A stretch of DNA of 39,563 bases from Lachnospiraceae bacterium (GTDB taxonomy: Bacteria > Bacillota > Clostridia > Lachnospirales > Lachnospiraceae), in NCBI GenBank assembly GCA_024682115.1, contig JAIKZO010000150.1, positions 1-39,563 on the forward strand. The letters run 5' to 3'. The notes beneath the pieces are model-generated. The model searched no databases, was not told the origin of the DNA, and saw only the letters and a list, made by a program, of their open reading frames with translations. The number at the start of each line of letters is the position of its first letter. The first letter of the stretch is position 1. Below are positions 1-7,205 of the stretch, one piece after another. The translations under genes and the position numbers were made by a program.

Positions 1-1863
1 TTTACCGTTCTTATCATAGAAATAAGTATATCCGTCAATGGTCTGCCATCCGGTGTATTTGTATTCTCCGGTCTTGACCGCTTTATAGAAGACATCGTAT
101 TTGTAGTAATCCGCAAACGTAGCCTTCCTGTATTTATCGCCGTCCTTAACGTAGATTTCATTGCCCTTCTTATCCTTGAGGATATTGGTCGTGTCTTTCT
201 TGGCCTTTTCCTCGGGCGAGATGGTTGGCGTTGCCGTAGGTGTCGTCTTAGGCGATGCCGTAGGAGTTACCGTAGGTGTAACCGAAGGAGACGGTGTAAC
301 CGACGCCTTGGCTGTAGCGGTAGCCGTAGCCTTAGGCGTTGCCGTAGCCGTAGCCTTGGGTGTAGCTGTAGGCGTAGGAGCGGCTGTAGGTTCCTTTGTC
401 GGAGAAGGCGAAGGTTCCCTGGTGGGATCCGGGGTAGGTGAATCGGTAGGTCTTGAAGTTGGTGAATCCGTGGGGTCCGGCGTAGGATCATCGGTAGGCC
501 TTGAAGTAGGCGCATCCGTAGGATCCGGTTCAGTCGTGGGGGCCGGTTCGGGGTCTTCCGAAGGTGAAGGCGAAGGCTCATCTTCTTCGGGATCCGTAGG
601 GTCATCTGGCTCGAACCGCTTACTCTTCTTTGTCATCTTCTTGTAAGCATCCTCGGGCTTCTCGATGGATTCATCGCTCTTTTTAACCTCGGTATAGGTC
701 ACGTTTTCGGACAGGGTTACCTTGGCCGATTCTACCCATTCAACCGTATCTTTAAGAGTCGATTCAGTCTCTATTGCCTGCGCGGTATCTTCCACCGCTG
801 CGTTTACTTCCTTCTCGGATTTGATCTCGTCAACCACATCGACTTTTTTATATTCGATGGTGTCCTTGACCTTTATCGATACCGAATCCTTTGAGAAGAT
901 ATAATCATCGCTCTCGGGACCGTTAAGTGCGACCTTATAGGTTCCGGGATCTATATTCTTAAGGTAGATGATACCGTCGGCATCGGTATCTTTCTGAGTG
1001 TTGGTTGTTCCGGAAGGATCTGTCACAGATACTTCGAAATTCACTCCGGTAACAAGTCTGTTATTACTGTTGTTAACAAACTTGATCTTTAAGTCTTTCT
1101 GTACGGAAACGAGGTTCATTATGATCGCGGGCTTTTCTTCCTTTACCTGCTCTTCCTCGCCGTTCTCTTCTTCAAAGATCTCCGCAAGCGCCATCTCCTC
1201 GGCTTCTCTCGCGGCATAGATCCTGGCGGCATTGGCATCCGCCATGGCGATCAGTCCTTCATGTCCGATGATATCAATGCCTTCCATGCTCGAACCGAAG
1301 TTTTCGAACATCTCGCTCTGGGTGGTTCCCGGATTCTTTTTTATAAGGAATACACCCACAACAATGAGAAGGAGTGCGGCTACTATACCGCTTCCGATCA
1401 TCACGATATCCAGAGCACTCTTTTTCGGGCCTACGGGATCTTCGTAATATCCGTCAAAGCCTTCTTCTTCGTAATCATCGTAATACTCATCCTCGGGATC
1501 GTCATATTCGTCGTATTCGCTGGACTCGTAATCGTCGTAACCTTCTTCTGCATCACTATAAGCCCCGTCGTCGTCATATCCGTCTTCGGGGTCTTCTTCG
1601 TCATATTCTTCTTCATCATACCGGTCATCGTCATCGTATTCTTCGTCGTCATACCGGTCGTCTTCATCGTATTCTTCGTCGTCGTACTCTTCGTCTTCGT
1701 ACTCCTCATCGTCGTACTCGTCGTCTTCATACTCCTCATCATCATAGTCTTCATCGTCGTAAAGATCTTCGTTGTCGAAGTCCTGTTCGTCGAGATCAAT
1801 GAAGTCTATGTCGCGCTTTTTATCCTTCATCCGATTGCGCAATATCGGGTGTTTCTTCTTCAT
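1..1863 (-). CDS. Membrane-anchored acidic-head stalk protein with cell-wall-binding-like repeat (3' end beyond window)
   Basis: The frame is open from an ATG at 1863 to the window edge, giving 621 residues with no stop. Residues about 20-145 are an extremely Asp/Glu/Tyr-rich head made of units like YDDEEYDE. One membrane helix follows at about 148-170, flanked by lysines. Residues about 240-330 look like a Cna-B/SpaA-type beta-sandwich (motif DADGIIYLKNIDPGTY). Residues about 415-550 are a Pro/Thr/Ser/Asp-rich stalk (TPTATP, DPTDSPTSRPT units). The visible end, GWQTIDGYTYFYDKNGK, resembles choline/cell-wall-binding repeats. There is no signal peptide, so the acidic head should be cytoplasmic and the stalk outside (inferred N-in topology). 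An AAAGG ribosome site precedes the ATG. It lies 38 nt after the SMR pair and is probably the last visible gene of the long envelope operon. Its specific function is unknown. Confidence 0.85.
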   Translation of the reverse strand, partial: MKKKHPILRNRMKDKKRDIDFIDLDEQDFDNEDLYDDEDYDDEEYEDDEYDDEEYEDEEYDDEEYDEDDRYDDEEYDDDDRYDEEEYDEEDPEDGYDDDGAYSDAEEGYDDYESSEYDEYDDPEDEYYDDYEEEGFDGYYEDPVGPKKSALDIVMIGSGIVAALLLIVVGVFLIKKNPGTTQSEMFENFGSSMEGIDIIGHEGLIAMADANAARIYAAREAEEMALAEIFEEENGEEEQVKEEKPAIIMNLVSVQKDLKIKFVNNSNNRLVTGVNFEVSVTDPSGTTNTQKDTDADGIIYLKNIDPGTYKVALNGPESDDYIFSKDSVSIKVKDTIEYKKVDVVDEIKSEKEVNAAVEDTAQAIETESTLKDTVEWVESAKVTLSENVTYTEVKKSDESIEKPEDAYKKMTKKSKRFEPDDPTDPEEDEPSPSPSEDPEPAPTTEPDPTDAPTSRPTDDPTPDPTDSPTSRPTDSPTPDPTREPSPSPTKEPTAAPTPTATPKATATATPKATATATAKASVTPSPSVTPTVTPTASPKTTPTATPTISPEEKAKKDTTNILKDKKGNEIYVKDGDKYRKATFADYYKYDVFYKAVKTGEYKYTGWQTIDGYTYFYDKNGK

Positions 1864-1901
1864 TTTATCTTCTGACCTTTCATATACACATAGATAATAA
1901 A

Positions 1902-2246
1902 TTATACCACGTTATAGATAAATATTCCACCCAGGATGAGGGCTATACCGAGCACCTTGTTGACCGTGATCTTCTCCTTGAAAAAGAAATATCCGAGTAT
2001 CATGACTACGGCATAACCGAGGGATTCAAGCAGCGGTACGTTGGCGAAATTTTCAAATCCCTTGTAAGCCACCATGGTCATGAACAGTGAAAGAAACAGC
2101 ATCCCGTAGCCTACGATGACATACAGGTTCAGGTATTCCCTTATCGGGCTGCTATAGGTCCTCATTGAAGACTTTTTAAGAAGTATCTGTGAAAAAGAAG
2201 CCAGAACAACGGAAACTATCATCAATAATACATACGGATTAAACAT
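1902..2246 (-). CDS. SMR/DMT-family half-transporter, ArnF-like (second of pair)
   Basis: This is a small hydrophobic protein of 114 residues with four predicted membrane helices, the usual SMR size. The C-terminal segment (FFFKEKITVNKVLGIALILGG) is the typical last-helix signature of EamA/SMR proteins, with a KE pair before the final helix. I chose the ATG at 2246 because GGAGGG lies about nine bases upstream; a GTG at 2252 is the alternative. It overlaps the preceding SMR gene, so the two are likely co-translated as a heterodimer. Paired SMR proteins such as ArnE/ArnF flip undecaprenyl-phosphate-linked sugars, whereas EbrAB-type pairs export drugs. The glycosyltransferase and acyltransferase neighbours favour lipid-linked sugar flipping, but the substrate is inferred. 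Confidence 0.85.
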   Translation of the reverse strand: MFNPYVLLMIVSVVLASFSQILLKKSSMRTYSSPIREYLNLYVIVGYGMLFLSLFMTMVAYKGFENFANVPLLESLGYAVVMILGYFFFKEKITVNKVLGIALILGGIFIYNVV

Positions 2247-2655
2247 TTTCACTGCCCTCCATTTCTTCTAAGGCTGCCTCTTCTGCAGGCACCGTTTCTT
2301 CTTTCTTCTTCGACAGATCAAGGTTCAGCACTATGATCCCGACGATCACCGTCAGGACTCCTATAACCTGTGTCGGTTTTAAAGTCTCCTTGAAGATGAT
2401 GACGCTCCAGAGCAATGCCCAGAGCAGCGTCACCGCTTTATTCGCATAGGCAACGGACAGTTCGTACTTTTTTATCGCCTGCTGCCAGAGTATCGCATAG
2501 ACACCGAGGATCATTACCTCGAGTCCGTAAAAAAGAATGAACTTAAAGCTCATGACCTCGTTTCCCGAGGCGAATTTTGCTACAACGGACGAGCCGCTGT
2601 AGATCAAAAATGTGATCTGAAGAAGTAGGAATCCCCCAATCCCGGCTTTTTTCAT
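2239..2655 (-). CDS. SMR/DMT-family half-transporter, ArnE-like (first of pair)
   Basis: This 138-residue protein has four predicted membrane helices and an EamA/SMR C-terminal pattern (IIFKETLKPTQVIGVLTVIVGI). A charged cytoplasmic tail rich in Glu follows (about residues 118-138). The ATG at 2655 is preferred because AGGAG lies about ten bases upstream; the TTG at 2664 sits directly on that ribosome site. The 3' end overlaps the start of the partner SMR gene by a few bases. Residues such as ELSVAYANKAVTLLWALLW match the conserved helix-2/3 region of paired SMR flippases. It probably forms a heterodimer with the downstream protein in the cytoplasmic membrane. A drug-export role cannot be excluded. 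Confidence 0.85.
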   Translation of the reverse strand: MKKAGIGGFLLLQITFLIYSGSSVVAKFASGNEVMSFKFILFYGLEVMILGVYAILWQQAIKKYELSVAYANKAVTLLWALLWSVIIFKETLKPTQVIGVLTVIVGIIVLNLDLSKKKEETVPAEEAALEEMEGSENV

Positions 2656-2687
2656 AATACGCAATCTCCTGTTCCTGTGATTTTGCC

Positions 2688-3788
2688 TTATCCGTGATAT
2701 TCGGCAAGTTTCTTGTTCAAAGTTTCAAAATCGTATCCGTCAAGCATTTCTTCAACCCTTTTAAGGTAGCCTTCAATGCCGTTTTCATCATTTTTATCGC
2801 GGGATATAAGATCCGTCCCGTTTCCGAAACACTCGGTCATATACCGGTTGATATCGGGTTTGTAATGCGTATAATCCGCATAGTTGTTAAGATCCGTAAC
2901 GGTCTCTTTCTCGGCGGGGAAGTAATACAGATATACATTATCATATCCCGAAAGCTGATCACATACACATCTGTAAGCGTTAAGCGTCGCATTAAGCCTG
3001 TTATCCAGCAGCACATCGTTCCAGAAAAGGATGCTGTAAGGCGGGAAAAAGATGTGATAAGTCGTTTCCGGATGACCTTCGATGTAAGGGATGATATTTA
3101 TCTTCAGGTTTTCTTCTATCCCGCTGTCAAAAGCATGATCCTCCATCGGTACGGGATTTACCGGCGCCGGATCGTGACCGCGCAGGACCCATTCCTCGTT
3201 GTAATACTCTTCCGTCCACCAGCTGGCATATACATGCGAAAGATCCGTAGGTTCGGGATCTACCATAGGCCTTAAAACGTATTCAAGCAGCACATCTTTG
3301 TTGAGCAGATAGTTTATGTCGTTCAGCGGATTCTTATCATAAAGATAACCGGGGATCGGATACTTTGTCTCGTCCACGTCTCCGGAATACGTTATGATAT
3401 CGAGTCCAAGATAGACCTCTTTTATATCCTTTTGCCTTCCGTCATCGTAGGGCTCATATATCTTTTCAAGAATATTGCTTATATCCCTGGGATATGCCGA
3501 CGAATAACTGAGCTTAAGCGTGTTGAGTCCGTACAGCTCCTCAAACCAGTCGGTCTCGAAATTGACGGTCATCGAAGACCCCAGTATCACCGAGTCGTAT
3601 TCCATGTGCTCCGCCATTCCGGGGTTCTGTGTTAGCTGGTTATCTACCACGTAAGGGAAATCCTTAAGCGGAGCATGGTAGTGGAAAAAAGGATCCACGC
3701 GGTAGACCAGGGCCGCACATCCCGCAAGGAAAGCAAACGTCACGGCAAGTATTATGATCAAATGTCTTAATATCTTCTTTTTGTCCAT
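2688..3788 (-). CDS. Membrane-anchored SGNH-like protein, DltD/AlgJ-type partner of MBOAT
   Basis: This 366-residue protein starts with one hydrophobic anchor (residues about 8-29) and then has an extracytoplasmic domain. A block-I-like motif VILGSSM places a candidate catalytic serine at about residue 71. A C-terminal DYTHY motif (about residue 306) could supply the Asp-His of an SGNH triad. Such proteins (DltD, AlgJ/AlgX, PatB) work with a neighbouring MBOAT protein to move acyl groups onto a surface polymer. The MBOAT gene ends two bases upstream, which supports tight coupling. The N-terminus contains LAGC, but hydrophobic residues continue after the Cys, so a transmembrane anchor seems likelier than a lipoprotein. 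The acyl group and acceptor are unknown. Confidence 0.8.
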   Translation of the reverse strand: MDKKKILRHLIIILAVTFAFLAGCAALVYRVDPFFHYHAPLKDFPYVVDNQLTQNPGMAEHMEYDSVILGSSMTVNFETDWFEELYGLNTLKLSYSSAYPRDISNILEKIYEPYDDGRQKDIKEVYLGLDIITYSGDVDETKYPIPGYLYDKNPLNDINYLLNKDVLLEYVLRPMVDPEPTDLSHVYASWWTEEYYNEEWVLRGHDPAPVNPVPMEDHAFDSGIEENLKINIIPYIEGHPETTYHIFFPPYSILFWNDVLLDNRLNATLNAYRCVCDQLSGYDNVYLYYFPAEKETVTDLNNYADYTHYKPDINRYMTECFGNGTDLISRDKNDENGIEGYLKRVEEMLDGYDFETLNKKLAEYHG

Positions 3789-3790
3789 AA

Positions 3791-5242
3791 TCAGAAATTC
3801 ACATAAAGGTATGTTGCAACACCTTCAAACGAAAGGAGACACCATACCGCAAGCACTATCATGAGTACTGTCGTCACGATCCCTATCCTGCAATTTTTTG
3901 AAAACTCCGCCGCAGACGGTGCCGCCATCACGAGAGCCACCAGTGCAATAAGTATCACGAACATCAGGATATAGATACTGTTGTTCCATCCGTCCAGATT
4001 CAGGATCTTGATAACATACCAGAGTTCTTCTATATTGAAGCATTTGGCCAGTCCGTAATTGAATCTCGGGAACCAGACATCCGCCATCGATTCAAAAAGC
4101 GACAAGGCATCCTTTATCCGGGGTGCCCTGAAAAAGACCCATGCGGCATTAACATATATGAAAGTGAGTGCAACGCTGAGCGCACCTGAAAGCCTGCTGC
4201 CTTTTTTCTCATCGCCATCTTCCGCAGCCCGGGCCTTACGCCTTGTCGAGTACAGCCTGTATATCACCATCATCACGCCGTGCATCATACCCCATATGAT
4301 GAAGGTCACGCCCGCTCCGTGCCAGATACCGCTTATAAAAAACACGATAAGGACATTGATACATGTCCTCGTTAATCCTTTTCTGCTGCCACCCAGCGGG
4401 ATATAGATATACCGCGTAAGGAACCTTGTAAGGCTCATATGCCACCTTTTCCAGAAATCCGCTATATTGCGCGCCTTATAAGGACTGTCGAAGTTTAACG
4501 GCAGTTCGAACCCGAAGAAAGAGGCAACCGCCATCGCCATGTCGCAGTATCCGCTGAAATCAAAGTAAAGCTGGAGCGTATATGAAAGCATGATAATGAG
4601 AGCCTCCCCCGTATGCATCGCCTCAAGGTTCGAGAATCCGTAATCCACGGCCGCACCGAGCGTATCCGCGATTATGACCTTTTTAAAACATCCGAGCAGG
4701 AAGAGCAGTACTCCTCTGTAAACGCTCTCGATATCCACGCCGCTCTTTCCTTCTTTTTGCGGAAGGATATCCGAAGGGACCGTTATGGGGCCCTGCGTGA
4801 TCTTCGGGAAGAACGTCATAAGGAAGGTGTATTCCTTTACCGAAAGGTCCCTGACCGTTCCGGCGTTGCACTCCGCAAGAAGGGCTATCGCACAGAACGT
4901 ATAAAAGCTTATCCCGGGTGCACTTAATATACCCGCCGTGTCGTGAAAAAGAACGACTCCGTATTTATATATGCAAAGGAGCAGCACGTTGAACACTACC
5001 CCTGTGATGAGGAACCCCTTTTTTCCCGTAAGAAGTATCTTTCTGCAAAGCAGCCAATTGACGATAAGCGAGAGTGCGAAGGGTACGATCCCCACAGGAT
5101 AGTTCACGCAATAAAAAAATACGGATGCCAAAACAAGGAACCACACGGACAGTCCGTTTTGTCCTTTTTTTCTCAGCATCCAATATATGAACAATGTTAC
5201 CGGTAAAAATGCCAGTATAAAGCCGAATGAATTAAAGCTCAT
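3791..5242 (-). CDS. MBOAT-family O-acyltransferase (AlgI/DltB-like)
   Basis: This multi-pass membrane protein has 483 residues, the usual AlgI/DltB size. The core MBOAT signature is clear: NFDSPYKARNIADFWKRWHM, then FLTRYIYIPLGGSRKG, then SGIWHGAGVTFIIWG. The His of WHGAG (about residue 307) is the conserved catalytic histidine. The family carries acyl groups, commonly acetyl or D-alanyl, across the membrane to a periplasmic or surface acceptor. The SGNH-like gene follows two bases downstream, giving the standard two-component arrangement. No dltA or dltC is nearby, so O-acetylation is more plausible than D-alanylation (inference). It starts only a few bases after the upstream stop with no strong ribosome site, suggesting translational coupling. 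Confidence 0.92.
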   Translation of the reverse strand: MSFNSFGFILAFLPVTLFIYWMLRKKGQNGLSVWFLVLASVFFYCVNYPVGIVPFALSLIVNWLLCRKILLTGKKGFLITGVVFNVLLLCIYKYGVVLFHDTAGILSAPGISFYTFCAIALLAECNAGTVRDLSVKEYTFLMTFFPKITQGPITVPSDILPQKEGKSGVDIESVYRGVLLFLLGCFKKVIIADTLGAAVDYGFSNLEAMHTGEALIIMLSYTLQLYFDFSGYCDMAMAVASFFGFELPLNFDSPYKARNIADFWKRWHMSLTRFLTRYIYIPLGGSRKGLTRTCINVLIVFFISGIWHGAGVTFIIWGMMHGVMMVIYRLYSTRRKARAAEDGDEKKGSRLSGALSVALTFIYVNAAWVFFRAPRIKDALSLFESMADVWFPRFNYGLAKCFNIEELWYVIKILNLDGWNNSIYILMFVILIALVALVMAAPSAAEFSKNCRIGIVTTVLMIVLAVWCLLSFEGVATYLYVNF

Positions 5243-5245
5243 TTT

Positions 5246-6052
5246 TTAACCCGGATAATATTTTTCCCACTCCTTGATAAGCTCCGCTATCTCGGGGTCC
5301 TGATATATGATATAGTTTCCCTTTTGGTCTATGAATTTAAGGCCCGCCTCTTCGGGCGAAACGTCCGTCTTCTGGCCCGCATAGAACACTATGTACTCGA
5401 CCTCGAACTGCCTCGTCACGTCAAGGAGCGAATCCATTTCTATGACCTCGGGAAGCTCGAACTGCTCATACACCGGATGGGTATAGTCTTTCCTTAAGTC
5501 AAAGACTTCACGCCCGTAAGGCATCCTGATCTTTGAATCGTACTGTCTTACATATAAAGTGAGCACACTCGGGAACAAAGCGGTGATGATAGGATGCGAG
5601 TCGTATTCCCTTAAGCTTTCGACCACGGATATCGTATCTCCCGGAATCGCATAGGCATTCTCCGACTTATAGAGCAGCGGGCTTGCATAAACATATTTTC
5701 CGCATACTCCTATCAGAAGAGCACTCACGATGAGCACTATGATCCTTCTTTTGAAGTTTTCTCCCATGAGCCTGACCATTCCGTAAACGGTTATCATCGC
5801 AACGGGTATGGTCCAGAGGATCCTGTAATAGGTATCCATGTCAAGCCTTGAGATCTCGTATATCTTATAGCTTATCGGGCATACGAACAGAAGCATGATC
5901 ACGGCGGGCGCATACACGAATATCGTCCTGAAGGTCCTGTTCTTCTCGGCTTTAAAAAGATAAAGCCACATGCCGACAGTGAGCACCAGCAAAAGCTTCA
6001 TGCCCATGTAATCCCTTACGGTCTTTAAGCAGATGATAAAAAGATTGACCAT
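5246..6052 (-). CDS. Membrane protein, likely C-terminal half of a split DUF6077/GT-C-like protein
   Basis: This 268-residue protein has about four membrane helices in residues 1-125 and then an extracytoplasmic soluble part (about 126-268). The stretch DTYYRILWTIPVAMITVYG resembles the second membrane block of DUF6077-like GT-C proteins. The soluble end (VEYIVFYAGQ..., then IIYQDPE) resembles the C-terminal domain seen after GT-C membrane regions. The gene upstream supplies the missing first membrane block; together they total about 636 residues, a plausible full length. A strong AGGAAAGGAGG ribosome site precedes the ATG, so this half is translated independently. It is not in frame with the upstream gene. 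Enzymatic activity is not proven. Confidence 0.75.
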   Translation of the reverse strand: MVNLFIICLKTVRDYMGMKLLLVLTVGMWLYLFKAEKNRTFRTIFVYAPAVIMLLFVCPISYKIYEISRLDMDTYYRILWTIPVAMITVYGMVRLMGENFKRRIIVLIVSALLIGVCGKYVYASPLLYKSENAYAIPGDTISVVESLREYDSHPIITALFPSVLTLYVRQYDSKIRMPYGREVFDLRKDYTHPVYEQFELPEVIEMDSLLDVTRQFEVEYIVFYAGQKTDVSPEEAGLKFIDQKGNYIIYQDPEIAELIKEWEKYYPG

Positions 6053-6074
6053 GCTTCCTCCTTTCCTTAAAGTT

Positions 6075-7181
6075 TCAGTTAAAAATGTATATGAGCACGT
6101 AGATCATCCCCGGCACGCAGGCGATGACCGACTTTATAAGCGTTTTAAAGCTTTTTTCCCGTATGGAAAAAAGAGCTCCGTACAGAACGGTCAGCATTGC
6201 CGTCAGCAAAACGGCGAGTGAGCTCGAAGATCCTCCCGCCAGTATAAGGATCCCGATAAGGACCCAGTAAAAGATGCCTTCCTTATTGTCCCTGTCATCC
6301 TTAAGGCATAAAAACAGCCAGATAAGAGCCGGGATGATGAAATTTCCGGTCAGGGATTTGCCCTGCCATGTCCGGATGAAAAAGAAAGTCTCAGCCGTAT
6401 ATTCCGAAATATTACCGAAGATCCTGAAAAGATTTATGAGGATCATGAAGATCATCCTGTTTTCGCGCGATTCCTTAAACAGGATGCCCGAGATCTCATA
6501 ATAGACCATATAAGAAAGCGGTATCAGTATGACCGGCATGATCTTGTGGGAAACGATAAGGAGATGTATCCCGGAAAGCGTGCTGACGATAGCCTGGAAG
6601 ATCGGGAAAAGCGCCATCGCGTGTCTCATATCGAGCGAAAAGCTCCTTCCCGTGCTGGGGTCTATTCTGTAAAGCGTCCCGTACTGCTGTGCGGACCTTG
6701 CATAGGCATTGTAAAAAGCATCATCCACGTCATAGGAAGCAAGTCTTACGGCCTGAATGACCTGGAAGAGCACAAGTGCGAAGATGATGAAAAAATATAT
6801 CCTGCTTTCAACGGAAGATTCCTTCAGCTTGGAAATGCCGGAATCGAGCATCTGCTTTGCTCCGTAAAACTCGTGGCCGTTCTTTTTTGCCCTTACGCTG
6901 TCCCTGAACGTGACATGAAGCCCCACTATCACGACAAAAACCAGCAGCACCATAAAAAGGACTATGAGAAAAATATAACCCGTATAAACAAATGTAAGAA
7001 CGATGGGTATTCCTATGAGTTCAAGGATAGCCAAAGAAACTATATATCCGAGGATAATAGCTTTTGATAAAGAACGCTGCTTCTCTTTGAAAAAGTGAAG
7101 CGGCAGTATTCCCGCAAATGCCGGAAGCACTACGAGCGTGAAAATAAGACTCAGTGATCTAAGTATTATCATGAGAACCAT
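6075..7181 (-). CDS. DUF6077-like multi-pass membrane protein (N-terminal half)
   Basis: This 368-residue protein has about ten predicted membrane helices. After helix 4 there is an outward-facing acidic loop, YDVDDAFYNAYARSAQ, in the position where GT-C glycosyltransferases carry their catalytic acidic residues. The later motif RTWQGKSLTGNFIIPALIW recalls DUF6077 proteins of Clostridia (from memory, not searched). It ends soon after a membrane helix and lacks the C-terminal soluble domain, which the next gene provides 22 bases downstream. The start at 7181 has only a weak ribosome site; no better in-frame start is visible before an upstream stop. The probable role is a polyprenyl-linked sugar transferase component in the membrane. 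Confidence 0.75.
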   Translation of the reverse strand: MVLMIILRSLSLIFTLVVLPAFAGILPLHFFKEKQRSLSKAIILGYIVSLAILELIGIPIVLTFVYTGYIFLIVLFMVLLVFVVIVGLHVTFRDSVRAKKNGHEFYGAKQMLDSGISKLKESSVESRIYFFIIFALVLFQVIQAVRLASYDVDDAFYNAYARSAQQYGTLYRIDPSTGRSFSLDMRHAMALFPIFQAIVSTLSGIHLLIVSHKIMPVILIPLSYMVYYEISGILFKESRENRMIFMILINLFRIFGNISEYTAETFFFIRTWQGKSLTGNFIIPALIWLFLCLKDDRDNKEGIFYWVLIGILILAGGSSSSLAVLLTAMLTVLYGALFSIREKSFKTLIKSVIACVPGMIYVLIYIFN

Positions 7182-7205
7182 TATACCATAATCAGACTGT
7201 CGATG

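Noticed and set aside
161-646. Long plus-strand frame rich in Val/Gly and an Arg/Leu-rich minus-strand frame in the same place
   Set aside because: Both are shadows of the Pro/Thr-repeat stalk of the minus-strand membrane protein; composition follows the repeat and no ribosome site is present.
1261-1875. Hydrophobic 204-residue plus-strand frame and Thr/Met/Lys-rich frames on both strands
   Set aside because: They arise from reading the Asp/Glu/Tyr-rich head in other frames; the Val/Phe/Ile runs simply mirror GAY/GAR codons.
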